Shown here one piece after another: positions 45,981 through 57,800 of a stretch of DNA of 64,000 nt. The stretch is from Petrosia ficiformis (taxonomy: Eukaryota > Porifera > Demospongiae > Haplosclerida > Petrosiidae), in contig OX345645.1 in the NCBI GenBank assembly GCA_947044365.1, positions 5,833,741 to 5,897,740 on the forward strand. Reading direction: 5' to 3'. A program made the position numbers and the translations under genes. Positions within the stretch are counted from its first letter, which is position 1, and each line of letters begins with the position of its first letter. The notes under the pieces were generated by a model. That model was not told where the DNA came from. It saw only the letters and a list, made by a program, of their open reading frames with translations, and made no database searches.

Positions 45981-46224
45981 CAGGATACTGAACTCAAATT
46001 AGCTATATTGGAACTCATATCATGTTGTAAGGGTACTTAACCGGGATTACTGGAACTATTTCTCTCATTAAAAATCTCACCCTCGTTAGAAAACCCTAAT
46101 GACAAAACCCAAGTGTCGGGAACTAATGGAGGAGACAAAAAACATGTAAAATAGATATTAACAGCTGTCTCATTCCTGTTATGGACATGATTGATCCTGA
46201 TCAACAGGTTAATGATATTCATTA

Positions 46225-46374
46225 CCTTCACTTTCTATCTATCTAACAGTATCTCTCTATCTATCTATTCATCTGTCTATCTATCTATCTATTTATCTAT
46301 GTATCTATGTATCTATCTGTGTATCTATCTATCTATCTATCTATCTAAATGTATCAGTCTGTCTGTCTATCTAT

Positions 46375-46409
<35 letters not shown>

Positions 46410-46534
46410 AATGTATCTGTCTGTCTGTCTATTTATCTATCTATCTATCTATCTATCGATCTAACTGTCTATCTATCTATTTATCTATCTATTTATCTAT
46501 CTATTTATCTAAATGTATCTGTCTGTATGTCTAT

Positions 46535-46584
<50 letters not shown>

Positions 46585-46611
46585 GTCTATCTATCTAAAT
46601 GCATCTGTCTG

Positions 46612-46648
<37 letters not shown>

Positions 46649-46650
46649 TC
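46225..46650. repeat. (CTAT)n with CTGT variants
   Basis: Long TATC microsatellite with three spaced AAATG(T/C)ATC interruptions, forming a higher-order pattern of about 80-120 bp. It fills the intron before the exon at 46662. Confidence 0.95.
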
Positions 46651-46854
46651 CTTGTAATTAGACCCCTCCTTTTCCATTGCTGCTCTTGTCATCTGGAATG
46701 GCATTGTTACGTACCCTTTGGCATGGACGACACACAGGAGCTCTTGAAGGTCTTCAGTCAGACAATTCAAACTTTTGGGAACACCTTTGTCGTCCATTGA
46801 TGGATAAAATAGATATGACAGTAGCTGAGAAAGAGAAGAGAAGGGTATGTAGTT

Positions 46855-47060
46855 ATTGTTACTATATATAGACTATTGATTATGATGTAATTCAGTTTGT
46901 TACTATATATAGAATATGTTACTATATATAGACTGTTGATCATGTTTGTTACTATGTATTGAATATGTTACTATATATAGACTGTTGATCATGTTTGTTA
47001 CTATGTATAGAATATGTTACTATATATAGACTGTTGATCATGATGTAATTCAGTTTGTTA
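46855..47060. repeat. TTACTATATATAGA tandem repeat
   Basis: Three to four units of GTTTGTTACTATRTATAGAA, TATGTTACTATATATAGACT and GTTGATCATG, in a NUP188-like intron. Confidence 0.85.
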
Positions 47061-47921
47061 CTATTTCAGTTTTTTCCATTTCAGGATGTAGGTCACAAAC
47101 TGCGTACATGTAGTCATGTGATGTATATTATTGCTATGGAATTATATTACGTAATACAGTACGTTTCTAAAAATAATAACAACTTTTGATTGCATCATAA
47201 TTAATCTCAGATCTAGAATTGACAAAGAATTGCAAACCGTCATTCAGAAGTTCATGAAAGATGGTGGTTACATAACTTGGTGTGAGGTACATTGTACGTT
47301 CATTGAGACAAACAGACAGACATGCATACATACACACACATACATACATGTACATACATACATACATGCATGTAGGTATGTACATACAGTACATGTACAT
47401 GTATTTCAATAAAATGTCACCATACAGTAGAAGTAATTATCTTAGTTCTACTGTCAGTATAGTATAGTAATTACTGTCTCACTACTGTGGTGTTCAATTA
47501 TATGCATGCATGCATGCACATGTACAATGTATATGTATTTGTGTATGTATATAATATATATATATATGTATGTACATACATGTTTGTATGTACATACATA
47601 CATATGTGTATATACATGTACGCATGAATGTATGCATCATGTATGTATATATGTGTGTAAGTATGTTTGTTAGTATTAGTGTTGTTTTATATAGTTTTAA
47701 CTAAAACTATAACTAAATTACAAGTCTACTGGAATAATTATAACTAACTAAAATGGAAACTGGCCAGCAGTAGGCACTTTTAGTTAGTTAGCTAAAACTA
47801 AACCCCCTCAAGTTTTAGTTTTAGTAATCCTAATATACTTTTATAACCACAGGATATGAATGGAATATGTCATTATGATTTGAGAACAAATACAGTACCT
47901 GATGCTAGTGGATGCAATTAA

Positions 47922-49432
47922 TAGTAGACTTAAGGATTTAAGTTTACATACTATCACTGTACTTCCATTGACTATAGTGTACTGTATGAGTGAAGTACAC
48001 TGTACTTTCAATGTACTACACAGTATTACATCTTAGTATTATGCTATCACATACAAATGTAAAGGGAATTCACACATTACTATGATTACAGTACAAAGTA
48101 GTACTATAGTACTACTTATAAGTACAGTTGACTATCACTTTATTAAAGTGTAGCTCCCATCATAATATGTAAACTTAATAAAGTCAGGTACTATTGTATA
48201 ACCCTATATACCTAACATACATCTGATACCATACAAGACTACATGTATAATAAATATAACACTATATCGTGACTCCTGATATGAAATAACAACCATTTCC
48301 AATAGCCGACCAATCAAGTTAATATCATTCATTTTCGCTTCATGTAAGGCTTCATGATATAATTAGAGTATATATGGTACTACATTTAGCTACACATGTA
48401 TATCCTAGATGTTGTGTTTCTATCATAGTATTGTATTATAGTACCATATATGCTCTAATTAGTCCAATACTTGCATGAAGCACTATCCCATTTTTTGAAT
48501 TGATTCTTTTGTGTTTAATTATCAAAAATAAATTATTTTCTTCAAAAAATTAACAAATTGTAATGAATACAAAAATCCTCTAAAATCCAATTAACAGAAT
48601 ATGAATATCTGTTTATTGTCTAAACAAAGTATTTTTCAACTCTCTGATTCTGTGAAGATATAAAAATAAAAAATATATTATTATTTTATTTATTCAATCA
48701 TACCAAATCACTGTCAATATTCAGATTGATGGGTGTATGAATATATTTATCTACAGTTCTCCAATTATACAGTTGTACACTTCAGTTGCTATGGCTACAG
48801 TATATGTCACTGTATATCATATATATAATAGTTACAAGTGATGCACTGATAATCAGATCACTAATTGGTATCAGTATTGGACATTATTTCTGACTGCGAA
48901 CCTTCAAAGTCTTCAAAGCTTTTCCTAAAGAAGCTTTACATATTGACTATTCATCCAGCCTATAATTATTCAAAATCAGTGGATTACAAAGTCACTTGGT
49001 GATGCTATTACAACCAGCTTCTCAATACCACCAATTCCAATCAATCTTTTTGATGTTCATTATCACACACTACAATTGAATACACTATGTTGCCATGGCA
49101 ACTGTTTGATATGGTTATGTATAGATTTGTATATACATGTACACGTTATCACAAATTCAATTGTTAAATCATAATAAATATATACATGTATTATACAAAC
49201 CATTGATAGGTGGTATGTATACTATATACATTTATACTGTATGTCAATAAAATGTCACTATACAGTAACAGTAATTACATGTACCTTAGTTCTATTGTCA
49301 GTATAGTATAGTAATGACTGTCTCACTACTGTGGTGTTCAATTGACATGTACAGTAATTACTGTTAAAACTACTGTTGAACTACTGTAGTGTGGAAATGA
49401 AACTACTGAGTAATTACTGTACTGTATGGTGT
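47922..49432. other. Repeat-derived spacer, no gene
   Basis: Contains an inverted repeat at about 48345-48490 (GCTTCATGATATAATTAGAG against CTCTAATTAG...CATGAAGC, with TATGGTACTA/TAGTACCATA). A copy of the CAGTATAGTATAGT family lies at 49240-49432, and dense AGTACA/TGTACT words at 47960-48130. Confidence 0.6.
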
Positions 49433-49433
49433 C

Positions 49434-49797
49434 TTTTATGGCCCATAGGGTCATCCCTATGATTGCTTTTTTGTGGGTTCGAACTACATGTATATTTATA
49501 TATATAATACATGTACAGTATATTATATTGTTGTGTCACTTGCGCGAGTGTGCTTTAATTAAGGAAGTTGCGTCATTCCGAGGGCCTCGTTCAATTAATG
49601 GGCGGAGTGCATAATGGAACGCATGCTGAAGCTCTACATAAGAAAGGAAATTGCTAGTAGCTTACGTAGAAACTGGAACTAATAGCTACCTAAAATAGAT
49701 TCCTGAAGTTCTACAAGATCCTTTAAAAGGAGATAACCAAAATAATAGGCTGTTGTGTTCAGGCATGCTGAACACCACAAAGCAATCATAGGGGTAC
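49434..49797. mobile_element. CCCTATGATTGCTTT-family element
   Basis: Starts TTATGGCCCATAGGGTCATC, carries GTGGGTTCGAACTAC, and ends AACACCACAAAGCAATCATAGG. About 364 bp, same layout as 41068-41465. Confidence 0.7.
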
Positions 49798-49899
49798 TTA
49801 TCACTCTATATATTTTGTTACTGATATATACTGTAGCACCAGCTTGTTTATGGTTACATGTATGTAAGATTGTAGGTGTGTGTACATGGTTCAGCTCAA

Positions 49900-51004
49900 T
49901 ACATATACATGCATGTGTGTATGTATGTATGTATGTACATGTATGTAAATGCACATGTACATGTATGTATGTACATTTATGTACTTGTATATATGTAATA
50001 CATACATACATACATACTTACATACATACATACATGTGCATTTACATACATGTCATACATACATACATACGCACATGCATTGACTATGTATGTATGTATG
50101 TATGTATGTATGTATGTATGTATCACAAATACAAAGTCAAGTCCACTTACTACCTACAACTGAAGAAACAGATACTAGTAACTTCAATACTAGTAGAAAC
50201 TTCAATAACTTCAATACTAGTAAAGGGAGGTAAGGGAGCAGCATAGGCAATGAAGTGTGATCAAAGTACATGCATACACACATACACGCATATATACATA
50301 CACACAGTCGCATACATACATACATACATACATACATACTAATGATGTGCGATACGTATCGATATATCGAAATATCGATATTTTTGTTGAATATCGTGAT
50401 ACAATATTAGCTTTTGTGTGTATCGATACACTGGAATGGACAGTTTAGTAAACATGGTTTTTCTAATTTGATACCTAAAAGTAATTATAAAAAGCTAGTG
50501 CGCATAACTTTCATTGATTTCTTTTACCATTTCTTGAGAAATACATCCAAATAGGATATTTATTTACATTTTATAAGTGTTTCAATATTATTTTAAATAT
50601 CGTGATACTGTATCGTATCGTGATATTTTTGTCAGTGATACGCAATACTATTATTTAGTTGTATCGCACATCCCTAATACATACACACATAGTTGTGTAA
50701 AGACATACATACATACATATATACACACATACATAAATACATACGTACATATATACATACATACTCACATAGTCACATACATACATACATGCATACATAC
50801 ATGCATACATACATACACACATAGTAGCGTAAAGATATTCATAGATACATATGCACATGCATATATTCATACATACTCACATACCTACATACATGGATAC
50901 ATACACACATACATACATACACACATAGTCGCATACATACATACATACATACATACATGCATACATACATACATACACACACACACATAGTCGCATACAT
51001 ACAG

Positions 51005-51039
<35 letters not shown>

Positions 51040-51627
51040 CTATACAAACATACATACCTACATACATACATACATACATACATACAGGCATACATACATA
51101 CACACATAGTTGCGTAAACACATACATACATATATACAGGCATACATACATACATACATACATGTACATACATACATACATACATACATAGTTGCATACA
51201 TACACGCATACATACATACACACATAGTCGCATACATACATAAATAAAAACATACATACATACATACATACATACATGTACATACATACATGTACACTGT
51301 ACATATATACATACATACATACATGTACATACATAGTTGCATACATACATACATACAAACATGTACATACATACATACATACATACATATATACACACAT
51401 AGTCGCATACATACAGTACATATATACAAACATACACGTACATACATACATACACAAATAGTGTCATACATGTACATATACACATATATATAGACTGATA
51501 TTCGCATAGAAACGTACAAATATGCATACATGCACACATACATACATATGCACATAATTGCATACATACATATATACATGTACATACATACACACATAAA
51601 TACATACGCACATAGACTCATACATAA

Positions 51628-51658
<31 letters not shown>

Positions 51659-52210
51659 CACACATAGTCGCATACATACATATATACAAACATACACGTA
51701 CATACATATATACACAAATAGTGTCATACATGTACATATACACATATATATAGACTGATATTCGCATAGAAACGTACAAATATGCATACATGCACACATA
51801 CATACATATGCACATAATTGCATACATACATATATAACTGTACATACATACACACATAAATACATACGCACATAGACTCATACATAAATACATACATACA
51901 TACATACATACTTCCATAAGTACATACATACATACATACAATACATATATACATACATACATACATACATATGCATATACATACATACATACATACATAC
52001 ATACATACATACATACATACATACATACATACATACATACATACATACATACATACATACATACATACATACATGTACATACATATGCATATACATACAT
52101 ACATACATACATGTACAATACATATATACATACATACATACACGCATACTTACATACAAACATAGTCGCATGCATACATACATACATACATACATACATA
52201 CATACATACA

Positions 52211-52241
<31 letters not shown>

Positions 52242-52562
52242 GTATATATATACAGACATACATACATATGTATATACATGTATATACATGTACATACATA
52301 TGTACATGTATATACATACATACATACATACATGTACATACATACCTACTCGCATACATACATACATAAATACATAGATTCATGTATGTAGACACATACA
52401 TACATACATACATACATACATACATACATACATACATACATACATACATACATACATGTACATACATATGCATATACATACATACATACACGCATACTTA
52501 CATACAAACATAGTCGCATGCATACATACATACATACATACATACATACATACATACATACA

Positions 52563-52593
<31 letters not shown>

Positions 52594-52937
52594 GTATATA
52601 TATACAGACATACATACATATGTATATACATGTATATACATGTACATACATATGTACATGTATATACATACATACATACATACATGTACATACATACCTA
52701 CTCGCATACATACATACATAAATACATAGATTCATGTATGTAGACACATACATACATACATACATACATACATACATACATACATACATACATACATACA
52801 TACATACATGTACATACATATGCATATACATACATACATACATACATGTACAATACATATATACATACATACATACACGCATACTTACATACAAACATAG
52901 TCGCATGCATACATACATACATACATACATACATACA

Positions 52938-52968
<31 letters not shown>

Positions 52969-53450
52969 GTATATATATACAGACATACATACATATGTAT
53001 ATACATGTACATACATGTACATACATATGTACATGTATATACATACATACGTACATACATGTACATACATACCTACTCGCATACATACATACATAAATAC
53101 ATAGATTCATGTATGTAGACACATACATACATACATTTACATACATACTTGCACGCATAGATACATACACACATAGTTGCTTACATACATACATACATAC
53201 ATATCTCACTTACATGCACACATACATACATACATACATACATATGTATATACATGTACATACATACATATGTATATACATACATACATACATACATGTA
53301 CATACATATACACATACATACATACGCACATAAACTCATACATAGCTACTCGCATACATACATAAATACATACATTCATGTATGTAGACACATACATACA
53401 TACATTTACATAAATACTTGCACGCATAGATACATGCACACAAAAGTCAT
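49900..53450. repeat. CATA microsatellite domain with higher-order repeats
   Basis: About 3.5 kb of ACAT/TGTA repeats. Higher-order units are visible. A block containing AGACTGATATTCGCATAGAA repeats at about 51464-51640 and 51724-51900. A block running from CACGCATACTTACATACAAA through CATAGATTCATGTATGTAGA repeats at about 52137, 52490 and 52872, with a diverged copy from 53140. Every long frame here is a by-product of the 4-bp period. Confidence 0.95.
50339..50678. mobile_element. TIR element with TATCG/CGATA-rich interior
   Basis: The left end GATGTGCGATAC and right end GTATCGCACATC are exact inverted repeats within CTAATGATG.../...CATCCCTAA contexts. The interior is packed with ATATCGTGATAC and ATCGATA words. 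It is embedded in the CATA array. Similar TATCGTGATATATCGC words occur near 34285-34330. Confidence 0.75.
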
Positions 53451-53462
53451 AGTTGCTTATAT

Positions 53463-54073
53463 CAGAAGCCCATAATGACGTTGACCACAAAGCGTAAGAG
53501 TAGGAGCGGGAAACGACCACGCATTTAATTAAATTGGTCAAACTATCTGTCTGACCGTCTGTTACTAGTTTTAGAACCCACGTGTATACAAATTCGTTAA
53601 ATATGGCGTCTACACTTCGACGATCTTCAAGGTTAGCTATGAAACGAACACGTATAGAAGCATAAATGGAGTCAACTACTATCAGGAAAGTGAGAGCATG
53701 CTTTGGGGAAGCCGAGAAACAACTGTTTAGTCCTATTCAAGAGTGTTTGACATCATTGCCTTCTGAAATGATTGCAGTGAAGGCTTCTGACTACTTTGTC
53801 AATGACTTGACTAGGAACATCTTCACAGTCTACACGAGCCAGAATATCGCTCAATTCTTTTCTCTGTTATACAGGAAACGTAGTCAATGTAGTACGGTAT
53901 ATACAGTAGTAACTGTTCATTTTGTAAAAGCCATATTTCACGAAGGCGTGTACACGTGGGTTCTAAAAATAGTAACAGACGGTCAGACAGATAGTTTGAC
54001 CAATTTAATTAAATGCGTGGTCGTTTCCTGCTCCTACTCTTACGCTTTGTGGTCAACGTCATTATGGGCTCCT
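53463..54073. mobile_element. Foldback-type transposon with about 130-bp arms
   Basis: The 611-bp element has arms AGAAGCCCATAATGACGTTG through ACCCACGTGTATAC and their reverse complements, differing at few positions. An exact 8-bp GCTTATAT lies on each side (53455-53462 and 54074-54081), suggesting hAT-type integration. The unique centre holds a frame starting MASTLRRSSRLAMKRTR (stop after about 20 codons) and another from ATG 53666 that reads into the right arm. It sits within CATA repeats. Confidence 0.8.
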
Positions 54074-54079
54074 GCTTAT

Positions 54080-54655
54080 ATACATACATACATACATACA
54101 TACATACATGCATACATTCATACTTACATACATATATACATGTACATACATACGTACGTACATACATACAAACATTCATACATACATGTACATACATACA
54201 TACAAACATACATACATACATGTACTTACATATGTACATACATAGATACAAACATACGTTCATACATACACATGCATACACACATAGTGACAGACATACA
54301 TTCGTAAGTACATACATGCACACCTCACTTACATACATAGATACATACATACATAGTTGCTTACATACATACATACACACTGTACATCATACCTCACTTA
54401 CATACATACACACATACATACATGCATACATGCATACATACATACAAACATACATACATACATACATATATACATACATATGTATATACATACGTACATA
54501 CAAACATATGTATATACGATTATACATACATACATACATTCATACCTTACTTACATACATATATATAGATACATACACACATAGTTGCTTACGTACATAC
54601 ACACACACATACATGCATACATACATATGTAAGTACATACATACATACAATATAT
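54080..54655. repeat. CATA microsatellite, continuation
   Basis: ACAT repeats resume after the foldback element and end just before the duplicated orphan exon, directly downstream of NLR copy 2. Confidence 0.95.
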
Positions 54656-54702
54656 CCACAACTAATTGCTATTCACAAAACTTCATTTTCTTCCTCTTAT
54701 AG

Positions 54703-54755
54703 TTGATGTAGAGATTCATGATGTAACAGTAGAGTTGAGATCTCAGTTTAGATAA
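54703..54755 (+). CDS. Orphan 3' terminal exon, copy 2
   Basis: Acceptor CTTCATTTTCTTCCTCTTATAG, then DVEIHDVTVELRSQFR and stop, in phase 1. Length and frame are conserved with 10282-10334 and the few changes are conservative, which favours past or present coding. It is convergent to NLR copy 2, about 110 bp beyond its stop. Confidence 0.4.
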
Positions 54756-54863
54756 ACACTAACAACATAATTACAAACATAAAATATCTTTTACACTTAT
54801 AATAATTATATGTAAACAGTAAAAATATTATTATATTGTTTAGTACTGTGTAGTATTATTAAT

Positions 54864-57800
54864 TTATAGAAATTTCTTCAGTTCTTCGGGTGACGATGTG
54901 TTTGTTATTTCTACTAATGGATGTGGACCAAGTTTCTTTTCTTTACGTTGAGTAGTCAGTGTTTTCTTCATATCATTTAGTATGTCTACCATAATAGATG
55001 ATTCTGGAATCATAACATAACATAATGATGGATGTAGTAATACAGTTTCCCAAAATTGATGTATCATTGATATGCAGTCTACTTTATATGTATTTTCAGA
55101 TAGTGCTAAGAATATAACTTTCAGGAACTTCATGTCTTCATTTCTATTCAACAAAATTTTAACATAAGGAATTATCTCTTCGTAAAAAAATGATGTCAAT
55201 ACCTGTTCTGAGATCCTCCATGCGTTAAATATCATTGTCAGTGATTTTAGATTATCAGTAGCTTCAAAGAATTCCTTCAAATTAATATTTTCTGAAAATT
55301 CAATATTTACATTCAGTTCTTGTAGTGTGTTGTTTCTTCTCAGACCAGTAGTCAGGTATTTGATAAGTAATGTACAATTGGATGCTTGGCTTATGATCTC
55401 CAGACACTGTAGTGATTTGTTAGATGACAACATCAATTGAAGGGATTTTCCCACTTTATCATGACACTTTATTCTTAGAGCTATGACAGTTCTGTTACTG
55501 GAGAGAATGTTAAATAGCTCATCAAGACTTTCTTCTCTCTCTAGTTCTATATCCAGATGTTGTAGAAAATGGTTACAATCAAAATAGATAATGAATGGCA
55601 TCAATGGTTTATATAGGGATAGACTTTTCAAGTTAGTAATATTTCTTCCAACATTTGCTAATCCAGGTGACAAAGTTTCTGTTTTCTTTACAGGATATGT
55701 TATGATATCATGTACTGTATCATTACTGATATTTAGTGCTGTAAGAGATTCATTAACTGGTATGATACATAGAGATGGGAGTATTCCTATAATAGGTATA
55801 TTCAGTTTAACAGCTTGTAAGGTTTGGTTGTTTTTCAATAGCTCTTCAATTTGTAATGACTTAGTATGAGTAGAGGCTGATGATAGTGAAAAGAAATGGA
55901 TTGTATCATTTCTCTCTACTCCAGTAAGCAAACTATTTATTAATGAGTTGAATGGCAAATCTGACAACTCAATCAAAAATTCTTTAATAGTATGATTTGT
56001 AGACAATACCTTCTCCATTTCCACTAATAATTCATTATCAATATGATCTTCAAAATGAATAGAATGTAACTTGTGAATGCGTACATGTAGGATATTCAGA
56101 TGAGGCAGTTTAAACAGCTGTGTGAACATGATCACAACTGAATCATGATGTATTGTACCAGATAGATAGAATATGTCAATATAACTTTCTTGAAGGTACT
56201 GACACAAAGACGATTGGTGTATCTTGATTACTGATGTGATATCATAATATTCTGTTTTCATTACAATGCAATTAGTCGTGTTTGAATCATCATTGGAAAG
56301 TTTCAGCATGTCATGAACATATTCATGATGGAGATAATTCCAAGTGAACTTTGAGTTCTTCAGGAGAAAGGACAAACACAATAAATCAAATTGTGATGAA
56401 TTCACTCTATTTACACAGAGAGAGGGGTTTTTAATGGATGAAGCAAATATCTGACACAATACTTTGTTTTCAGACTCATAAATTAGATGAAGTAATTGTA
56501 TAGTATCTGTATCATAATAGGGTTCATGAAGAGGATAGTCACTTATGAATGAATTAGGAATGTCATTACAAAGCAATTGTGGATTCTGATGAAACACAAA
56601 GCACTGATGATATTGAAAACCAAACAATGGTTCCCTTATACACTGTAAGTCTACCTCTTTATTGAAATACTCTCCATAGCTCTGATCTTTAAGTTCAGTC
56701 AGACCTGCCACAAATCTTAGTGTCATGCGAAAATGAGTTCCATGAAAATGTTCTCTAAACAGCACTTTTTGATCATTATGGTGAGTTATCCACCATGCTG
56801 CTAGGAACTCCTGAATGGTTAGATGAAGAAACTGATGTTTCGTGGTGTCTGCTGTCTTGTAACAGTTCATTAATCCAAAATGTTCACACTTCAATGAATG
56901 TGATAACTTTAGTATTTCATTTCTATTGAAAGTGGTATTTTGTGTCTTCAGCTTCTCATAAGCACAACAGCAAAGTTCATCAAATGCTCTCTTTTGATCT
57001 TCTTGTAGTTCCTCAAGTGATTCAACTGTGTCTGGATCAAGTTCTTGTTTTTTCATTGATCTCTTTACAGCATAAAGAACATATTTCTTGTAAAACTTAG
57101 TCAAAGTGTTAGGAAGAATAAAGCCACTCAGCTGATAAACTCTCACTAACATGGAACATACAAAAGGTATATAACATAATGACAAGACATCTCCCCTAAT
57201 CTTCAATTCCTCTATTAATTGTTCAGCATTCTGTTCAGTCAGCTCATTCCTAACGTATGAAAAAATCTGTTCTTCCTCGAAACCTAATACTTCAACATGA
57301 CGATTAACACTCTGTAGTTGAAGAAGTTTTGCTGAAGCATATGTACGTGAAGTAACTAGTACATTACATTTGTGTAGTTGTCTTCCCTGAATAATATCCA
57401 GTATGAATGATCTGTTTTGGTCTCTTCCCTTAAACTCATCCCATCCATCAAATATTAGTAACATATCTTTACCATTAGTCTCTATGATCCCATCACTAAC
57501 AGCTTCACACGTACGTTTGCTACTATGAAATAAAGAAACAAGATCATAAATGTTTTCAGCTGATGATGCTTCCTCATCTCTGAGAGAAATAGGAAACACA
57601 AGATCAAAGGAACATTTCTTCAGTTCATTCTTAGCCCACATGTTACACAGTTTATGACAAAGTGTAGTTTTTCCTACACCTGGAGGTCCATCAACTACTA
57701 CTTTGATTGGACTATTATCATCATTATGTTTCAATACATCTTGTATGTCTATTTTTTCTGATACATTCATTATATTATCTAATTTCCCTCGCAACATATC

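Larger units (their letters stand above)
44492..47921 (+). pseudogene. NUP188-like nucleoporin segment, probably a truncated pseudogene
   Basis: Exons: 44492-44624, 44983-45070, 45317-45496, 45547-45636, 45984-46207, 46662-46844, 47085-47158, 47211-47286, perhaps 47853-47921. Splice sites are GT-AG and phases agree. Parts recall the C-terminal half of NUP188, a scaffold nucleoporin of the inner pore ring: APMSMFFCLGQEAVALRDSF, PGLLELFL, SGMALLRTLWHGR, then FWEHLCRPL, MYIIAMELYYVIQ and IQKFMKDGGYITW. Three lesions occur: TAG at 44984-44986, TAA at 46038-46040 where a Gln precedes PGLLELFL in the family, and a one-base loss in an A-run near 46138. The last proposed exon stops after 23 codons, whereas vertebrate NUP188 continues for several hundred residues. 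Either this is a decaying partial copy or the sequence has errors. The family call is from memory of conserved motifs. Confidence 0.7.

Noticed and set aside
46191..46800. Ser/Ile/Tyr/Leu-rich 95-135-codon frames
   Set aside because: Products of the CTAT microsatellite in an intron. Only the piece from 46662 onwards belongs to a real exon.
53666..54307. 213-codon plus-strand frame
   Set aside because: Begins in the unique centre of the foldback element but mostly reads its right arm and CATA repeat. At most the first 90 or so codons could be element-derived.
50577..54702. Frames of 100-290 codons on both strands
   Set aside because: Same CATA-repeat artefact. The only non-repeat part is the foldback element at 53463-54073.
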